A DNA stretch of 64,000 bases from Tenodera sinensis (taxonomy: Eukaryota; Arthropoda; Insecta; Mantodea; Mantidae): contig CM060972.1 of the NCBI GenBank assembly GCA_030765045.1, positions 54,760,971-54,824,970 on the forward strand, read 5' to 3'. Each line of letters begins with the position of its first letter. Positions within the stretch are counted from its first letter, which is position 1. The notes beneath the pieces are model-generated. The model ran no database searches and was not told the DNA's origin. It saw nothing but the letters and a program-made list of their open reading frames with translations. Of this stretch, positions 37,617 through 46,507 are shown in pieces. The position numbers and the translations under genes were made by a program.

Positions 37617-37875
37617 TTTAGCTGAAATATAAAATAAAATCTCTTCTTCTTGTTCTGGTTCTTCTTCTTCTTCTTCTTCTTCTTCTTCTTCTTCTTCTTC
37701 TTCTTCTTCTAGTCTCATTTTCCTTCATGCTAACAGGGAATATACGCGAACTGAAGGTTATTAGCTGAAATATAAAATAAAATCTCTTCTTCTTGTTCTG
37801 GTTGTTCTTCTTCTTCTTCTTCTCCTTCTTCTTCTTCTAGTCTCATTCTCCTTCATGCTAACAGGGAATATACGC
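37617..37875 (-). repeat. Tandem duplication with TTC tracts, left arm
   Basis: Mirror of the right-arm duplication, with 17 triplets at 37659-37709. The four extra triplets are the 12-bp difference between the arms. Confidence 0.85.
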
Positions 37876-38065
37876 GTAATTTTGACGTTATTACCTTAAA
37901 TATTAAAATAAAATAACAGCATTCTCCGTCAATTATATCTAAACCGACTTTTTCCGTGTTATGCAAGATTTAAGCTTCTAGAATCAACACGAGGCAATGT
38001 TTCTCTCAATAACAGCATTTTATAATTGATTTTGTAAGTAATAACACCAATTTAAACTTTATTAC

Positions 38066-38706
38066 AGATCTCTAAGACCCTAGTTTGCAAAGAATTTAAA
38101 TGGACCCTTAGAGATTCGAACTAGACCCCACAGTACAAAAGCTACCATTTTTTATCAATAATTCAAGAGCAGATATTTAGCTGAAGTGTTTAACTTTTTA
38201 TTTCATCACGCTAACTTTATTGATTCGCGAATAAATCGACTTTGAAGTAATTGCCCCGTCCCGGTAATCGAACTATGAGTCGTAGGGATAAAATTGTCAA
38301 GTATATCATTTTATATGCCAAGTTACCCTAATTTGTCTTTGCATTACTATTCCAAGTGTAAAAATAGCGATATAGAGCAAATTTCAATAATTCTCCACAA
38401 GATAGGGATCGAACCTACGATACGTTAACTCTAGCATGTTATAAAATAATCGTCCTTAACAAGTATTATCATATAAAGTTTATTTCAGTCTTCCAACACA
38501 ACTGGTTTTCGAAATAATTAAATTTATCAAATCAGGATACTAACCCAAGACTCCAGGATCCCGTATACAACACAGAGGAAAGCCCATAACAGTATCAATT
38601 TAATAAAATTTATTCGAAGTTTTTATCACTCATAGTTTAGGAGTTATTCCAATAATAATTCTTCATTTGCACAGGGATCGATCGAGGGACCCAAGGGCAG
38701 GAATTA
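38066..38706 (-). repeat. Quasi-periodic array of tRNA T-arm-like motifs, left arm
   Basis: Mirror image of the right-arm array, for example GGATCGAACC at 38406-38415 and GGGATCGATCGAGGGACCC at 38674-38692. It is adjacent to the central loop side of the arm. Confidence 0.55.
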
Positions 38707-38778
38707 TTCCAATTATAAAAAGATTGATGTACACAGATTTTCAAAGTTGGCGCCACTGGAGTAGAGTAATTACGAGAG

Positions 38779-39287
38779 GGCTAGGGGCTCTGACCACGTC
38801 CCACCAATATGTCTTGTATACCCCTGACGAAAAGTAGGTGTGGCTGTGCCGATAGAGGGGGAGGGGATGCCAAATGTAGGCGCGGTATGTACACCCCTGG
38901 CGAAAGAGGAGGTGTGGTTATGACGTCATTGACTGTCGCGTGGCAGATGGGCGTGTTTATGACGTCATTCATGGTCGCGTGCCAGGTGGGCGTGACCACG
39001 TCAGGGGTGTACAAAAGTTGAAAACGAATGTGAACATGACGTCACTGGAGGTGTGTCTGTGACGTCACTGTATTTGGAACTCTCATACTTATAAGGAGGA
39101 GGGCGTGGTCGTGACGTCACTGTATTTAGAACTCTCGTATTTATAAGGAGGGGGGCGTGGTCATGACGTCACTGTATCTAGAACTCTCATACTTATAAGG
39201 AGGGGGGCGTGGTCGTGACGTCACTGTATTTAGAACTCTCATACTTATAAGGAGGGGGGCGTGGTCATGACGTCACTGTATCTAGAA
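38779..39287. promoter_or_regulatory. Central loop: CRE/ATF, GC-box and TATA-like regulatory array
   Basis: This is the only part of the element not present twice. It contains eight TGACGTCA octamers, starting at 38921, 38960, 39037, 39060, 39112, 39164, 39216 and 39268. The last five are spaced exactly 52 bp apart. Each 52-bp unit runs TGACGTCACTGTAT, AGAACTCTC, ACTTATAAGG, then a G-run with GGGCGTGGTC. The unit thus combines a CRE/ATF site, a TATA-like motif and an Sp1-type box. Two GTACACCCCTG/GTATACCCCTG motifs also occur. GC content is clearly higher than in the arms. It sits between the two divergent polymerase genes, so a shared enhancer or bidirectional promoter is plausible. Replication-origin function is the alternative. 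Confidence 0.6.
39060..39287 (+). repeat. Five-period 52-bp tandem repeat
   Basis: The TGACGTCAC starts at 39060, 39112, 39164, 39216 and 39268 show four exact 52-bp steps. Units differ by a few substitutions (for example TTTGGAAC versus TTTAGAAC, GGAGGA versus GGGGGG). The fifth is truncated where it runs into the right arm. The units are contiguous, with no unique spacers. Confidence 0.9.
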
Positions 39288-39359
39288 CTCTCGTAATTAC
39301 TCTACTCCAGTGGCGCCAACTTTGAAAATCTGTGTACATCAATCTTTTTATAATTGGAA

Positions 39360-40000
39360 TAATTCCTGCCCTTGGGTCCCTCGATCGATCCCTGTGCAAA
39401 TGAAGAATTATTATTGGAATAACTCCTAAACTATGAGTGATAAAAACTTCGAATAAATTTTATTAAATTGATACTGTTATGGGCTTTCCTCTGTGTTGTA
39501 TACGGGATCCTGGAGTCTTGGGTTAGTATCCTGATTTGATAAATTTAATTATTTCGAAAACCAGTTGTGTTGGAAGACTGAAATAAACTTTATATGATAA
39601 TACTTGTTAAGGACGATTATTTTATAACATGCTAGAGTTAACGTATCGTAGGTTCGATCCCTATCTTGTGGAGAATTATTGAAATTTGCTCTATATCGCT
39701 ATTTTTACACTTGGAATAGTAATGCAAAGACAAATTAGGGTAACTTGGCATATAAAATGATATACTTGACAATTTTATCCCTACGACTCATAGTTCGATT
39801 ACCGGGACGGGGCAATTACTTCAAAGTCGATTTATTCGCGAATCAATAAAGTTAGCGTGATGAAATAAAAAGTTAAACACTTCAGCTAAATATCTGCTCT
39901 TGAATTATTGATAAAAAATGGTAGCTTTTGTACTGTGGGGTCTAGTTCGAATCTCTAAGGGTCCATTTAAATTCTTTGCAAACTAGGGTCTTAGAGATCT
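39360..40000 (+). repeat. Quasi-periodic array of tRNA T-arm-like motifs, right arm
   Basis: Five motifs resembling a tRNA T-arm/B box (GGTTCGANTCC) occur about every 130-150 bp: near 39374 (GGGTCCCTCGATCGATCCC), 39520 (GGGTTAGTATCCTG), 39651 (GGTTCGATCC), 39792 (AGTTCGATTACC) and 39944 (AGTTCGAATCTC). Each is followed by an AATTATT-like word some 15-30 bases on. They look like diverged units of one tandem repeat. No complete tRNA cloverleaf is present. Confidence 0.55.
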
Positions 40001-40190
40001 GTAATAAAGTTTAAATTGGTGTTATTACTTACAAAATCAATTATAAAATGCTGTTATTGAGAGAAACATTGCCTCGTGTTGATTCTAGAAGCTTAAATCT
40101 TGCATAACACGGAAAAAGTCGGTTTAGATATAATTGACGGAGAATGCTGTTATTTTATTTTAATATTTAAGGTAATAACGTCAAAATTAC

Positions 40191-40437
40191 GCGTATATTC
40201 CCTGTTAGCATGAAGGAGAATGAGACTAGAAGAAGAAGAAGGAGAAGAAGAAGAAGAAGAACAACCAGAACAAGAAGAAGAGATTTTATTTTATATTTCA
40301 GCTAATAACCTTCAGTTCGCGTATATTCCCTGTTAGCATGAAGGAAAATGAGACTAGAAGAAGAAGAAGAAGAAGAAGAAGAAGAAGAAGAAGAACCAGA
40401 ACAAGAAGAAGAGATTTTATTTTATATTTCAGCTAAA
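40191..40437 (+). repeat. Tandem duplication with GAA tracts, right arm
   Basis: Two ~120-bp units, 40191-40318 and 40319-40437, each with GCGTATATTCCCTGTTAGC, GAGACTAG, a GAA run, CCAGAACAAG and AGATTTTATTTTATATTTCAGCTAA. The GAA run of the second unit has 13 triplets here but 17 in the left arm. The Glu-rich frame through it (40348-40641) has no other support as a gene. Confidence 0.85.
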
Positions 40438-40859
40438 AGCATCTTACTAATGGTACAATCCGATAACATCTTTAGGGTCTTTCCGAAACACGAAAGAATG
40501 AGTATTTGTAATTTTTCCTGTCTGAACTTGTTTTTTTTTTGTAGACAGCACGTCGCCGGGACTCTTCGAGGCTATAATTTCTCCACTAATGTTATAAATC
40601 GACGCCTTTGCGTGAGGCTAAGGGTTTTTCCGTTAATGTGAGGACAATGTGATACTTTTACCTGATGGAACATGTTTTTAGAGAGGTTTACACCTGTGTT
40701 TGAGGGTAGAGTTTCTCAACTAATGACATGGTGACGATTTTACCTGTTGGGACACGTTTAAAAGAGGTTCAGTTGATAGATTGTAACATATAGTATGTTA
40801 GCGTGTTAAGACGCGTGCAAATAGGTTTATTTCGTGGTGATAGTTAAAATTAATGTCTT

Positions 40860-41540
40860 TGTTGTTGAAATGATGGTACTTAGAAACATAATCATCTTTT
40901 CATGTTTTAATTTGACGCTTGATTCGTCTTAAAGTGAATAAAAATGGAGAAAGAATTATAAAAATACGAGGTATTTGTTTCTTTAAGCGTTTAAATAATG
41001 TTTAGATGGATTCATTACTGTCACCCGATATCGATAAAAGAAATGTTACTTAAAGATACATAACCGCCGTTTCGCATCTTAATGTTTCTGTTGGATTTGT
41101 CTCAGAGTACGTAAAAACGGAGAAAAAATCATAAAAAGAATGAAAATTTGGCTGCTAATATATAATTTACCGACATAAAAGTATAAAATCTGTAGAATGT
41201 GCGTTTTAGTACTGATTGAAGCCGCTATAAGGCGCTGCAATCGTGATCTTGAATTATCGTGAGTCATCTGATATTGATAAAAGTAATGTTACGTAAAGAT
41301 ATATAACCGCCGTTTCACGTCTTCCGTTTCGCGTCTTAATTTTTTCTGTTGGATTCGTTTCAAAGTGCGTAAAAGACGAGAAAAAGTCATAAAAATAGGA
41401 AGGTTTGATGAAATATAGCAGAAATTTGGTTTTTTTAAGCGTTTAAATATTGCTTAGATGGTTCCATTACTGTCATCCGATATCGATTAAAGAAATGTTA
41501 CTTAAAGATACATAACCGCCGTTTCACGTCTTAATTTTGC
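40860..41540 (+). repeat. ACCGCCGTTTC degenerate repeat array, right arm
   Basis: Three clear units contain TAACCGCCGTTTC followed by RCRTCTTAAT (starting near 41061, 41304 and 41513), each preceded by GATATYGATWAAAG-like sequence and AATGTTACKTAAAGATA. A fourth, weaker unit near 40880 keeps only the flanking words. Spacing is about 210-240 bp. The regularity could reflect binding sites for replication or transcription factors, or an old tandem duplication. Confidence 0.7.
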
Positions 41541-41548
41541 GAGCGCGC

Positions 41549-41608
<60 letters not shown>

Positions 41609-41645
41609 GTGTGTGTGTATGTGTGTTTGTGTTTGTGTGTGTGTT
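41539..41645 (+). repeat. CG/TG dinucleotide tract upstream of polymerase, right arm
   Basis: About 24 bases of alternating GC run into about 75 bases of GT. Alternating purine-pyrimidine of this kind readily adopts Z-DNA. It sits about 420 bp upstream of the polymerase start. Confidence 0.9.
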
Positions 41646-41973
41646 CGGCATGAAAGTATTAAAATTATAAACATTTATTTCTATAAATACAGTGGTTGAA
41701 ATATAATTTACCTTGTTTAAACTTTAAAAATGAGGGGAAATGCATGTTAACGTTGAACTGGCAAATAAAAATGAAACAAGTTGATCCTTGACTCACGTAG
41801 TTTAATGATATATGTTTTAAAAATACAAACTTAATCTTGAATCGTGTAGTAATTTATAAGGTACGTGCTAGTGGAATAAGTAGGGTTTGCTTGAGCTTAG
41901 ATAGTTATTCAGTAATTAACCTTCGAGTCGAGCACATCAGCTTCTCTTAGCGAGATTACCGTTCAATAGCTTT

Positions 41974-41997
41974 TATAAGTTATCGAGGCGAGTCAGT
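41974..41997 (+). promoter_or_regulatory. Candidate core promoter of the right polymerase gene
   Basis: TATAAG at 41974-41979 is followed by TCAGT at 41993-41997, a match to the arthropod initiator. This lies 65 bp before the ATG. The spacing of about 20 bp is shorter than the usual 30, so this is tentative. A second AT-rich TATAAAA abuts the start codon. Confidence 0.35.
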
Positions 41998-42061
41998 GGA
42001 AAGTGCTATAAGCATTTATTCATTTATATAATTTACAAGTGTTCCACTACGTATTATAAAA

Positions 42062-45000
42062 ATGTGGAGTGGTGAAATGATGAAATCGGTTCTGAATGCT
42101 ATACCAGATTATAGGTGCAGTAAATGCGAAAAGAGTTTTCTACGCGACTACCATAAGAAGAGGCATGAGCTGATATGTGGCGAGTTTTTCGAGTGCAAAC
42201 ATTGTGGTGATGTTTACGGTACTGAAAATCGAAGAGATGTACATGAAGGGCGCTGTGAGAGGGCTAAAGATGCTAAGAAAGTCAAATTCGAACCTACTAA
42301 GCATAAATTATTGTTAATGTCTCCTGATGAAGATGATATTGTAGAATATGAAACGGCTTTTCAGGACCGGCTGAAATCGTATTTCATCCAATGCCCAGCA
42401 AGTCAGGATTTAAATTCATACCTGCAGCAGGCTAAGCAACGCATAATTCATGCTGTTCAGAAGGAGCTGCGGGCTCATAAAAGTTTGAAAATTAACATTA
42501 TGGCTGAATGTAAGTTTGTGAATGCCGTTGGAGACACTACTAACAAAGCCTTTAAAACGCGTAATCAGGCTGTGTTTTTAGATAGCGACTTGGATGCCAT
42601 CTTGGAAAAAAAATTCGAGAAACTTCGTGTTGAAATGGAGGAAAGTAAGTTGAAAGGCAGTAATTGGGCTCTTCTGAGTGTTGATGGCGTTCGACTACGT
42701 ATTAACAAGTATAATCTTCTTCGAGGGAGCAGCTATATTCCTCTACCGCCATCTTTGGATGCGAAGAAAGCCTGTATAAACCCTCAGAACTACAACGATG
42801 AGAAATGCTTTATGTACGCTGTGCTTGCTAAGTTCATTCAAAAGAATCCTCAGCGTGTAAGGAAGTACAAGGATCATCAAGAAAAATACGATTTCTCATG
42901 CGTCTCATTTCCTACGAGCTTGGGTGAAATCACTAAATTTGAAAAACTCAATAATATATCCATAAATGTGTTTGGAGTGGATGATAAACATGAAGTGTTT
43001 CCAATAAAGGTGATTGATGAAGAATTAGACGATCATCGCGATCTCCTTCTGTTGAGTGATGCTACTGACAGGCATCACTATGTGTATATAAAGGATTTTG
43101 AGAAGCTTATTCGTCGTCAGAAAACTAAACATAAAGAACGAATTTATGTATGTAAAAGATGTTTCAGTCATTTTGATGACCAAGATGGACGAAGTGGAAT
43201 GGAAAAATTGCAAGAGCACCGAGAAATATGTAGACAACATGGTATTGCTAGATGCGTTATGCCTACAAAGGATAACTCTATCGTTAAATTCAAGAATGTT
43301 GAGAGGATGTTGAAACTGCCATATGTCATCTACGCCGATTTTGAGAGCATTCTCGCTCCTTACTATACCTGTGCCCCTAATCCTGAAACCTCCTACACAA
43401 CTCCCTATCAAAGTCATTCTCCTATGAGCTTTTGTGTTTATGTGAAACCGTCGTCTAGTGTTGAACAACTAGAAACAACTCTTCCTACTGAACCATATGT
43501 TTACCGAGGGCCTGACGCTGCCCAGAAGTTTATGGAATGCTTGATGGATCTGGCGAATAAAATTAGTGACTTATACAAATCTGCTAAACCTCTTAATCTT
43601 ACAGCTGAAGAACAAGAATCATTCGATGCTTCTACAATATGCTACCTGTGTGAACATGAATTTACAGAAGATAATTGGAAGGTTCGCGATCACGATCATG
43701 TTTCCGGGATGTATAGAGGACCTTTACACAATAAATGTAACCTAGCTTGTAAAACACCTAATTATATACCTGTCTTCATGCATAATCTGAGTGGGTATGA
43801 CTCTCATTTCATTGTTAAGGAACTGGGGTGTACTAGCGAAAGAGTAGAGGTTATACCAAATTCAGAGGAAAGTTATATATCATTCTCCAAGTATGTTGGG
43901 GATATTAAACTCCGGTTTGTGGATACTTTCCGCTTCCTCAGTACGAGTTTGGAGAAGCTTGCAAAGAACCTTGAAACGCATACTGAAACAGCGAAATACT
44001 TTGGAGTAGAGAATATTGGCTTGATGACTCGTAAGGGGGTATTTCCCTATGATTACGTAACATCGTGGGATGTCCTGAACGATACATGTTTGCCTTCTAG
44101 GAATGCCTTCTACAACAGATTAAACAGTGAAGAAATCAGCAGTGAGGACTATGATCATGCTCTGAACGTGTGGAAGCACTTTAACGTCCGAAACCTTGGC
44201 GAGTACAGTGATTTGTACTTAATTTCGGATGTTCTTCTCCTATCGGATGTCTTTGAGACATTTAGAAACCAAACCCTGAAAACTCATAAAGTGGATCCTG
44301 CACATTATTTTACTTCTCCAGGACTTACATGGGATGCTATGCTGCTGTATACTGGAATCGAGTTGGAATTGCTTCTTGATTACGATCAGCTACTCATGGT
44401 TGAATCTGGTATAAGAGGAGGATTATGCCAGGTTTCTCATCGGTATGCGGAGGCTAACAACATCTATATGGAGCAGTATGATCCTCGTAAACCCTCTCAT
44501 TTTATTACGTACGAAGACGCCAATAACCAGTACGGTTGGGCTATGTGTCACGCCCTTCCTTATGGTGGATTTACGTGGGTTTCTCCTGAGGATATACATC
44601 TCGGTTCGTTGAATGGGGATGATTCCTTTGGGTATATCTTGGAGGTTGACGTGGAATATCCTGCAGAGCTGCATGAACTTCATAATGATTTACCCTTTCT
44701 GCCTGAGAGTATGAAGCCGGGGGAATCCTCTTCAAAGAAACTAATTGCCCATCTTGGATCTCGAAAGAAGTATGTGGTACATTACATGGCCTTGAAACAG
44801 GCTCTTAGTCACGGTCTACGACTGTCAAAGATTCATCGAGCGCTAAAATTCCGTCAATCTTGTTGGTTAAAGCCTTACGTCGAATTTAATAATCGCCTAC
44901 GACAGCAAGCAAGAAACGATTTCGAGAAGGATTTGTACAAACTTTTCAATAATGCGATGTTTGGAAAAACAATGGAAAATATTCGTAATCGTATGGATAT

Positions 45001-45721
45001 ACGTCTTGTAGCAAACAGCAAAACATTAGAAAAACTAATAGCCAAGCCTACATTTATCGATCGAACTATATACGGTCCTAATCTCGCAGCTGTTCATATG
45101 GCTTCTCGTAAAATAGTGTTTAACAAGCCTATATACATTGGTATGAGCGTACTAGACATCTCCAAGACGCTAATGTATTCGTATCAATACGATGTGTTAC
45201 TTCCATATTATGGAGCTGAGAATCTTAAACTGTTATATACGGATACAGATTCCTTCATCCATCGAGTGACTACAGCTGATATATACCAGGATAAATTACA
45301 CATGCTTGAACATCTGGATACAGCGGATTACCCTGCTAACCATATATGCTATTCCACACAAAACAAGAAAGTGTTGGGAAAGTTTAAAGATGAAGCAAGT
45401 GGTAAAACCATTCGCCGTTTCGTTGGTCTCAGCCCTAAAATGTATGCTCTCGATATTGATGGCTCTGTGATAAAAAAGATCAAAGGCATAAAACATAACG
45501 CCATTAAGCAATACATCAGCTTCAACAGCTATATGGAGTGCCTTAAAACTTTAAAAATCTTAAGAACCCCTATGAATTTAATCCTATCCCAACGTCATAA
45601 TGTTTCTACAGTTGAATCTAATAAAATAGCTCTGTCGCCTCATGATGACAAGAGAGTAATTGCAGAGGATGGAATATCTACGTATGCGTATGGGCATTAC
45701 AACGTTGCAAGCCGTGCATAA
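42062..45721 (+). CDS. Protein-primed family-B DNA polymerase (Polinton type), right copy
   Basis: 1,219 residues, intact. N-terminal C2HC zinc fingers lie at C19/C22/H35/C39 and C45/C48/H61/C65, with a third Cys/His cluster near residues 375-405. The 3'-5' exonuclease shows Exo I DFE (426-428), Exo II HNLSGYDS (N575, D580) and Exo III YLISD (719-723). Between Exo I and II sits an endonuclease VII-like Cys/HNH insert: CYLC at 527-530, DHDH at 543-546 and CN near 560. The polymerase motifs are DANNQYG (A, 819-825), KLFNNAMFG (B, 960-968), YTDTDS (C, D1061 and D1063) and PKMY (K1126, Y1128). All catalytic residues are present. The ATG has A at -3, and an in-frame TAA lies eleven codons upstream. 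The family copies linear DNA from a terminal-protein primer. No separate terminal-protein gene is visible. Confidence 0.95.
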   Translation: MWSGEMMKSVLNAIPDYRCSKCEKSFLRDYHKKRHELICGEFFECKHCGDVYGTENRRDVHEGRCERAKDAKKVKFEPTKHKLLLMSPDEDDIVEYETAFQDRLKSYFIQCPASQDLNSYLQQAKQRIIHAVQKELRAHKSLKINIMAECKFVNAVGDTTNKAFKTRNQAVFLDSDLDAILEKKFEKLRVEMEESKLKGSNWALLSVDGVRLRINKYNLLRGSSYIPLPPSLDAKKACINPQNYNDEKCFMYAVLAKFIQKNPQRVRKYKDHQEKYDFSCVSFPTSLGEITKFEKLNNISINVFGVDDKHEVFPIKVIDEELDDHRDLLLLSDATDRHHYVYIKDFEKLIRRQKTKHKERIYVCKRCFSHFDDQDGRSGMEKLQEHREICRQHGIARCVMPTKDNSIVKFKNVERMLKLPYVIYADFESILAPYYTCAPNPETSYTTPYQSHSPMSFCVYVKPSSSVEQLETTLPTEPYVYRGPDAAQKFMECLMDLANKISDLYKSAKPLNLTAEEQESFDASTICYLCEHEFTEDNWKVRDHDHVSGMYRGPLHNKCNLACKTPNYIPVFMHNLSGYDSHFIVKELGCTSERVEVIPNSEESYISFSKYVGDIKLRFVDTFRFLSTSLEKLAKNLETHTETAKYFGVENIGLMTRKGVFPYDYVTSWDVLNDTCLPSRNAFYNRLNSEEISSEDYDHALNVWKHFNVRNLGEYSDLYLISDVLLLSDVFETFRNQTLKTHKVDPAHYFTSPGLTWDAMLLYTGIELELLLDYDQLLMVESGIRGGLCQVSHRYAEANNIYMEQYDPRKPSHFITYEDANNQYGWAMCHALPYGGFTWVSPEDIHLGSLNGDDSFGYILEVDVEYPAELHELHNDLPFLPESMKPGESSSKKLIAHLGSRKKYVVHYMALKQALSHGLRLSKIHRALKFRQSCWLKPYVEFNNRLRQQARNDFEKDLYKLFNNAMFGKTMENIRNRMDIRLVANSKTLEKLIAKPTFIDRTIYGPNLAAVHMASRKIVFNKPIYIGMSVLDISKTLMYSYQYDVLLPYYGAENLKLLYTDTDSFIHRVTTADIYQDKLHMLEHLDTADYPANHICYSTQNKKVLGKFKDEASGKTIRRFVGLSPKMYALDIDGSVIKKIKGIKHNAIKQYISFNSYMECLKTLKILRTPMNLILSQRHNVSTVESNKIALSPHDDKRVIAEDGISTYAYGHYNVASRA

Positions 45722-45841
45722 GAGAATGCAACTTAGATCTCAAGATAATTATTTTCTCCGTTACGTTTCCTGTAGAAAATGAAAGTTTAATCAACTGACT
45801 CCTCCACGCCTCAAATGAAGTCTGACGAAGAAAGAAGAAAA

Positions 45842-45847
45842 AATAAA
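45842..45847 (+). terminator. Candidate polyadenylation signal, right polymerase gene
   Basis: AATAAA lies about 120 bp after the stop codon, within an A-rich stretch. Two direct copies of a GAAGAAAGAAGAAAAA motif surround it. Confidence 0.4.
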
Positions 45848-46141
45848 AAAAATTACTCACCTGGCTTCTCCGTGCTTATCATGATACTTGTCGAAGAAAG
45901 AAGAAAAATAGAAATTATAAAGGGAGGCGTTAACTCTGCCACTAGACTTTAACTCTAGTGCTGGTCTCCAGCCCAGATAAAAGAGGAGAGGCGTATACCC
46001 TACTACCTTAAAGTAAGTATACCCTCATTAACTTTATATAAACAGAAGATTGTGTTAAAATACTATCAAAGGTATTGCTGAATATCTCTTAAAAATATTG
46101 AGCTATAAGTACCTCAACATCTGCGGATAGATCATCTTTTA

Positions 46142-46507
46142 GTGATAAGTTTAAAAATCTATAAAGGGTTAGGAAAAACAATAATGATCAATGAAACTGT
46201 AAAAGAATACTTTAAAACAACCGGTTGGATTATAATAGGCGGGTTTGGTGATGGTTGTGTTGGTGATGATTATGGCTGTGATGGATATGATGGTAACGAG
46301 TGTGATGGTAACGATGGTGGCGATGGTGAGGATGGTGGTAATGGTGATGGTTATGTTAGAGATGGTAGCGATGGTGGTGATGGTGAGGATGGTGGTGGTG
46401 GCGGTGGTGGTGGTGGTGGTGGTGGTGGTGGTGTTCGTGTAGGTTATGGCGGCGGTGGTGATGACCTATGTGTGGGGTGCTGCGATGGTTGTTGTCGTGC
46501 AGGTTAA
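46142..46507 (+). CDS. Gly/Asp-rich small reading frame, right arm (doubtful)
   Basis: 121 codons downstream of the polymerase. The first codon is GTG; the first ATG is about 16 codons in. About 35 non-repetitive residues (including TVKEYFKTTGWIIIGGF) precede a GGT/GAT-repeat region coding Gly, Asp and a final run of about 14 Gly. The repeat can be read open in more than one frame, as expected of a trinucleotide microsatellite. It may be a real acidic low-complexity protein or simply an expanded repeat. I recognise no family. Confidence 0.2.
   Translation: MISLKIYKGLGKTIMINETVKEYFKTTGWIIIGGFGDGCVGDDYGCDGYDGNECDGNDGGDGEDGGNGDGYVRDGSDGGDGEDGGGGGGGGGGGGGGVRVGYGGGGDDLCVGCCDGCCRAG

Larger units (their letters stand above)
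30222..38778 (+). repeat. Left arm of the palindrome (8,557 bp)
   Basis: Reverse complement of 39288-47837. It differs in length by one TTAGG unit (17 here, 18 on the right) and by four TTC/GAA units (17 here, 13 on the right). It contains the complete minus-strand polymerase gene and all the accessory repeats. Typical Polinton inverted repeats are a few hundred base pairs, so this is an extreme extension. Confidence 0.9.

Noticed and set aside
39060..39287. CRISPR-like array
   Set aside because: The 52-bp units are contiguous, with no unique spacers, in a eukaryotic context.
40348..40641. Glu-rich 97-residue reading frame (and its mirror)
   Set aside because: It depends on a GAA microsatellite that differs between the arms and has no recognisable domain.
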